NCBI GenBank assembly: GCA_028277025.1
Contig: JAPYVG010000083.1
Span: forward strand, 1 to 6,442
Reading direction: 5' to 3'
DNA length: 6,442 nt
Origin: Sulfolobaceae archaeon
Lineage (GTDB): Archaea; Thermoproteota; Thermoprotei_A; Sulfolobales; Sulfolobaceae
How positions within the stretch are numbered: the first letter of the stretch is position 1; every line of letters begins with the position of its first letter. A program made the translations under genes and the position numbers. Under the pieces are notes generated by a model. The model worked only from the letters and a program-made list of their open reading frames with translations. It was not told the origin of the DNA and made no database searches. Below are positions 5,632 to 6,442 of this stretch, piece after piece.

Positions 5632-5656
5632 GGCTAAGTGTATCAAGTAAGTATGC

Positions 5657-6442
5657 GTGAAGGAGAAAAGTGCGTTAAACACAAAAAGATTGACACCCGC
5701 AGAATGTGCAGTGGTTATAAGTATAGCTATTCTTTCTAAGGCTGGAACTCCTACTACACCTAAGAAGATAGCGGACTATTTGAAAGAGGACGTTCAGACG
5801 GTTAGAAATATTTTAGAGAGACTGAGAAATAAAGGTCTAGTTATCTCTTCACTTGCTTTCGGTCTAGGTGGTTTAGCGGGAATAAGTCCATCTTCTCAAG
5901 TAAGTGGCAGAGAAAGGATACATAGATTTGTTGATGATATAGAAAATATCTTGGATCAATGCCCTGAAATACTGGAATGGACTAAGGTAAATCTAGGCAT
6001 TGAGGATAAGAAAAAGCTAATGGAGTTTATAAATGAACGTGCGGAAAAATTAAGATTAGAATCCAAAGGCGTGATGCCATTGGAATTTCCAGCGGAATTT
6101 CCAGTACCCCACGACCGGATGCGACTGCATATACCAGCATTTCTTGGTTATGTTGACGTCGTTAAGGTTTTGCTCGAGCGTGGCGCTGACCCAAACGCTA
6201 AAGATAATGCCGGTAGGACCCCGCTACATTATGCAGCACGAGAAGGTCACGTTGACGTCGTTAAGGTTTTGCTCGAGCGTGGCGCTGACCCAAACGCTAA
6301 AGATAATGCCGGTAGGACCCCGCTACATTATGCAGCACGAGAAGGTCACGTTGACGTCGTTAAGGTTTTGCTCGAGCGTGGCGCTGACCCACGGATTGCC
6401 GACAATAGAGGGCATATTCCCTTAGATTACGCTGAAGATAGT
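5657..6442 (+). CDS. Winged-helix DNA-binding domain fused to ankyrin repeats, 3'-partial
   Basis: The frame is open for 262 codons from GTG 5657 to the window end without a stop; an in-frame TAA at 5648-5650 bounds it upstream. Residues about 12-66 look like a winged helix of the MarR/ArsR type: helix LTPAECAVVISIAIL, then PTTPKKIADYL, recognition-like VQTVRNILERLRNKGLV, then a short wing. A Gly-rich hydrophobic stretch (66-76) and a helical, charged linker (about 87-137) follow. After a Pro-rich junction (MPLEFPAEFPVP) come one degenerate ankyrin unit (153-184, HIPAFLGY in place of PLHxAAxxGH), two full units (185-217, 218-250) and the start of the cap RGHIPLDYAEDS. The likely role is a transcription regulator whose ankyrin stack binds a protein partner; this is inference. 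G+C rises from AT-rich in the first half to about 53% in the repeats. An alternative in-frame start is TTG at 5690. The ankyrin part is paralogous to the gene at 2-1078. Confidence 0.88.
   Translation, partial: MKEKSALNTKRLTPAECAVVISIAILSKAGTPTTPKKIADYLKEDVQTVRNILERLRNKGLVISSLAFGLGGLAGISPSSQVSGRERIHRFVDDIENILDQCPEILEWTKVNLGIEDKKKLMEFINERAEKLRLESKGVMPLEFPAEFPVPHDRMRLHIPAFLGYVDVVKVLLERGADPNAKDNAGRTPLHYAAREGHVDVVKVLLERGADPNAKDNAGRTPLHYAAREGHVDVVKVLLERGADPRIADNRGHIPLDYAEDS
6152..6391 (+). repeat. Perfect 99-bp tandem repeat (2.4 copies) in the ankyrin region
   Basis: Bases 6152-6250 and 6251-6349 are identical over 99 bases, and the third copy matches for its first 42 bases before switching to the C-terminal cap sequence. 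One unit encodes one ankyrin repeat, in a rotated register. It shows about 83% identity by eye (82 of 99) to a comparable unit of the upstream gene. Confidence 0.95.

Noticed and set aside
5048..5650. tRNA or rRNA gene in the intergenic region
   Set aside because: No cloverleaf-like arrangement, T-loop GTTC motif in context or CCA end was found; the palindromes at 5234-5287 do not fit a tRNA.
5653..5740. ATG at 5653 as the start of a small gene
   Set aside because: The frame closes after about 28 codons, whereas GTG 5657 opens the long wHTH-ankyrin frame.
6144..6425. Plus-strand frame of 93 codons with LTSLRFCSSVALTQ repeats
   Set aside because: It is an out-of-frame shadow; the real frame is the continuous wHTH-ankyrin reading from 5657.

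Overview
The window looks like chromosomal DNA of a thermoacidophilic archaeon, most likely of the order Sulfolobales. The reasons are a low-G+C housekeeping core, an archaeal/eukaryal-type glycyl-tRNA synthetase, TATA boxes about 30 bp upstream of start codons with essentially no leader, and remains of IS630-type and tnpB-type insertion sequences of the kind common in Sulfolobus. The order-level assignment is inference.

Layout: (1) 1-1078, plus strand: the 3' part of a gene made of ankyrin repeats. It is open at the left edge, has ten full repeats and a C-terminal cap, and several repeats are identical at DNA level. (2) 1075-1671, minus strand: an IS630-family transposase broken by several frameshifts and missing its 3' end, whose last stop overlaps the ankyrin stop. 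(3) 1785-4494, minus strand: a two-gene operon of glycyl-tRNA synthetase followed, with a 17-nt overlap, by a polytopic membrane protein of unknown function. A TATA box sits just upstream, and a 28-bp copy of the glyS start region lies 70 bp further out. (4) 4611-5047, plus strand: the C-terminal remnant of an IS605-type tnpB, carrying one frameshift and one nonsense codon, whose GC-rich 3' end can still fold into stems and a pseudoknot as tnpB guide-RNA (omega/reRNA) scaffolds do. (5) 5048-5650: non-coding or decayed DNA with a dense cluster of competing palindromes, then AT-rich intergenic sequence. (6) 5657-6442, plus strand: a gene with no stop inside the window. It joins an N-terminal winged-helix DNA-binding domain to ankyrin repeats of the same family as (1).

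The most notable content is the pair of paralogous ankyrin genes, in the same orientation, on either side of the essential glyS operon and embedded in insertion-sequence debris. The downstream one is apparently an ankyrin-armed transcription factor. Its ankyrin DNA is about half G+C and made of perfect 99-bp tandem units, against an AT-rich surrounding, which points to recent repeat expansion or conversion. The glyS operon and the ankyrin genes show no obvious functional link.
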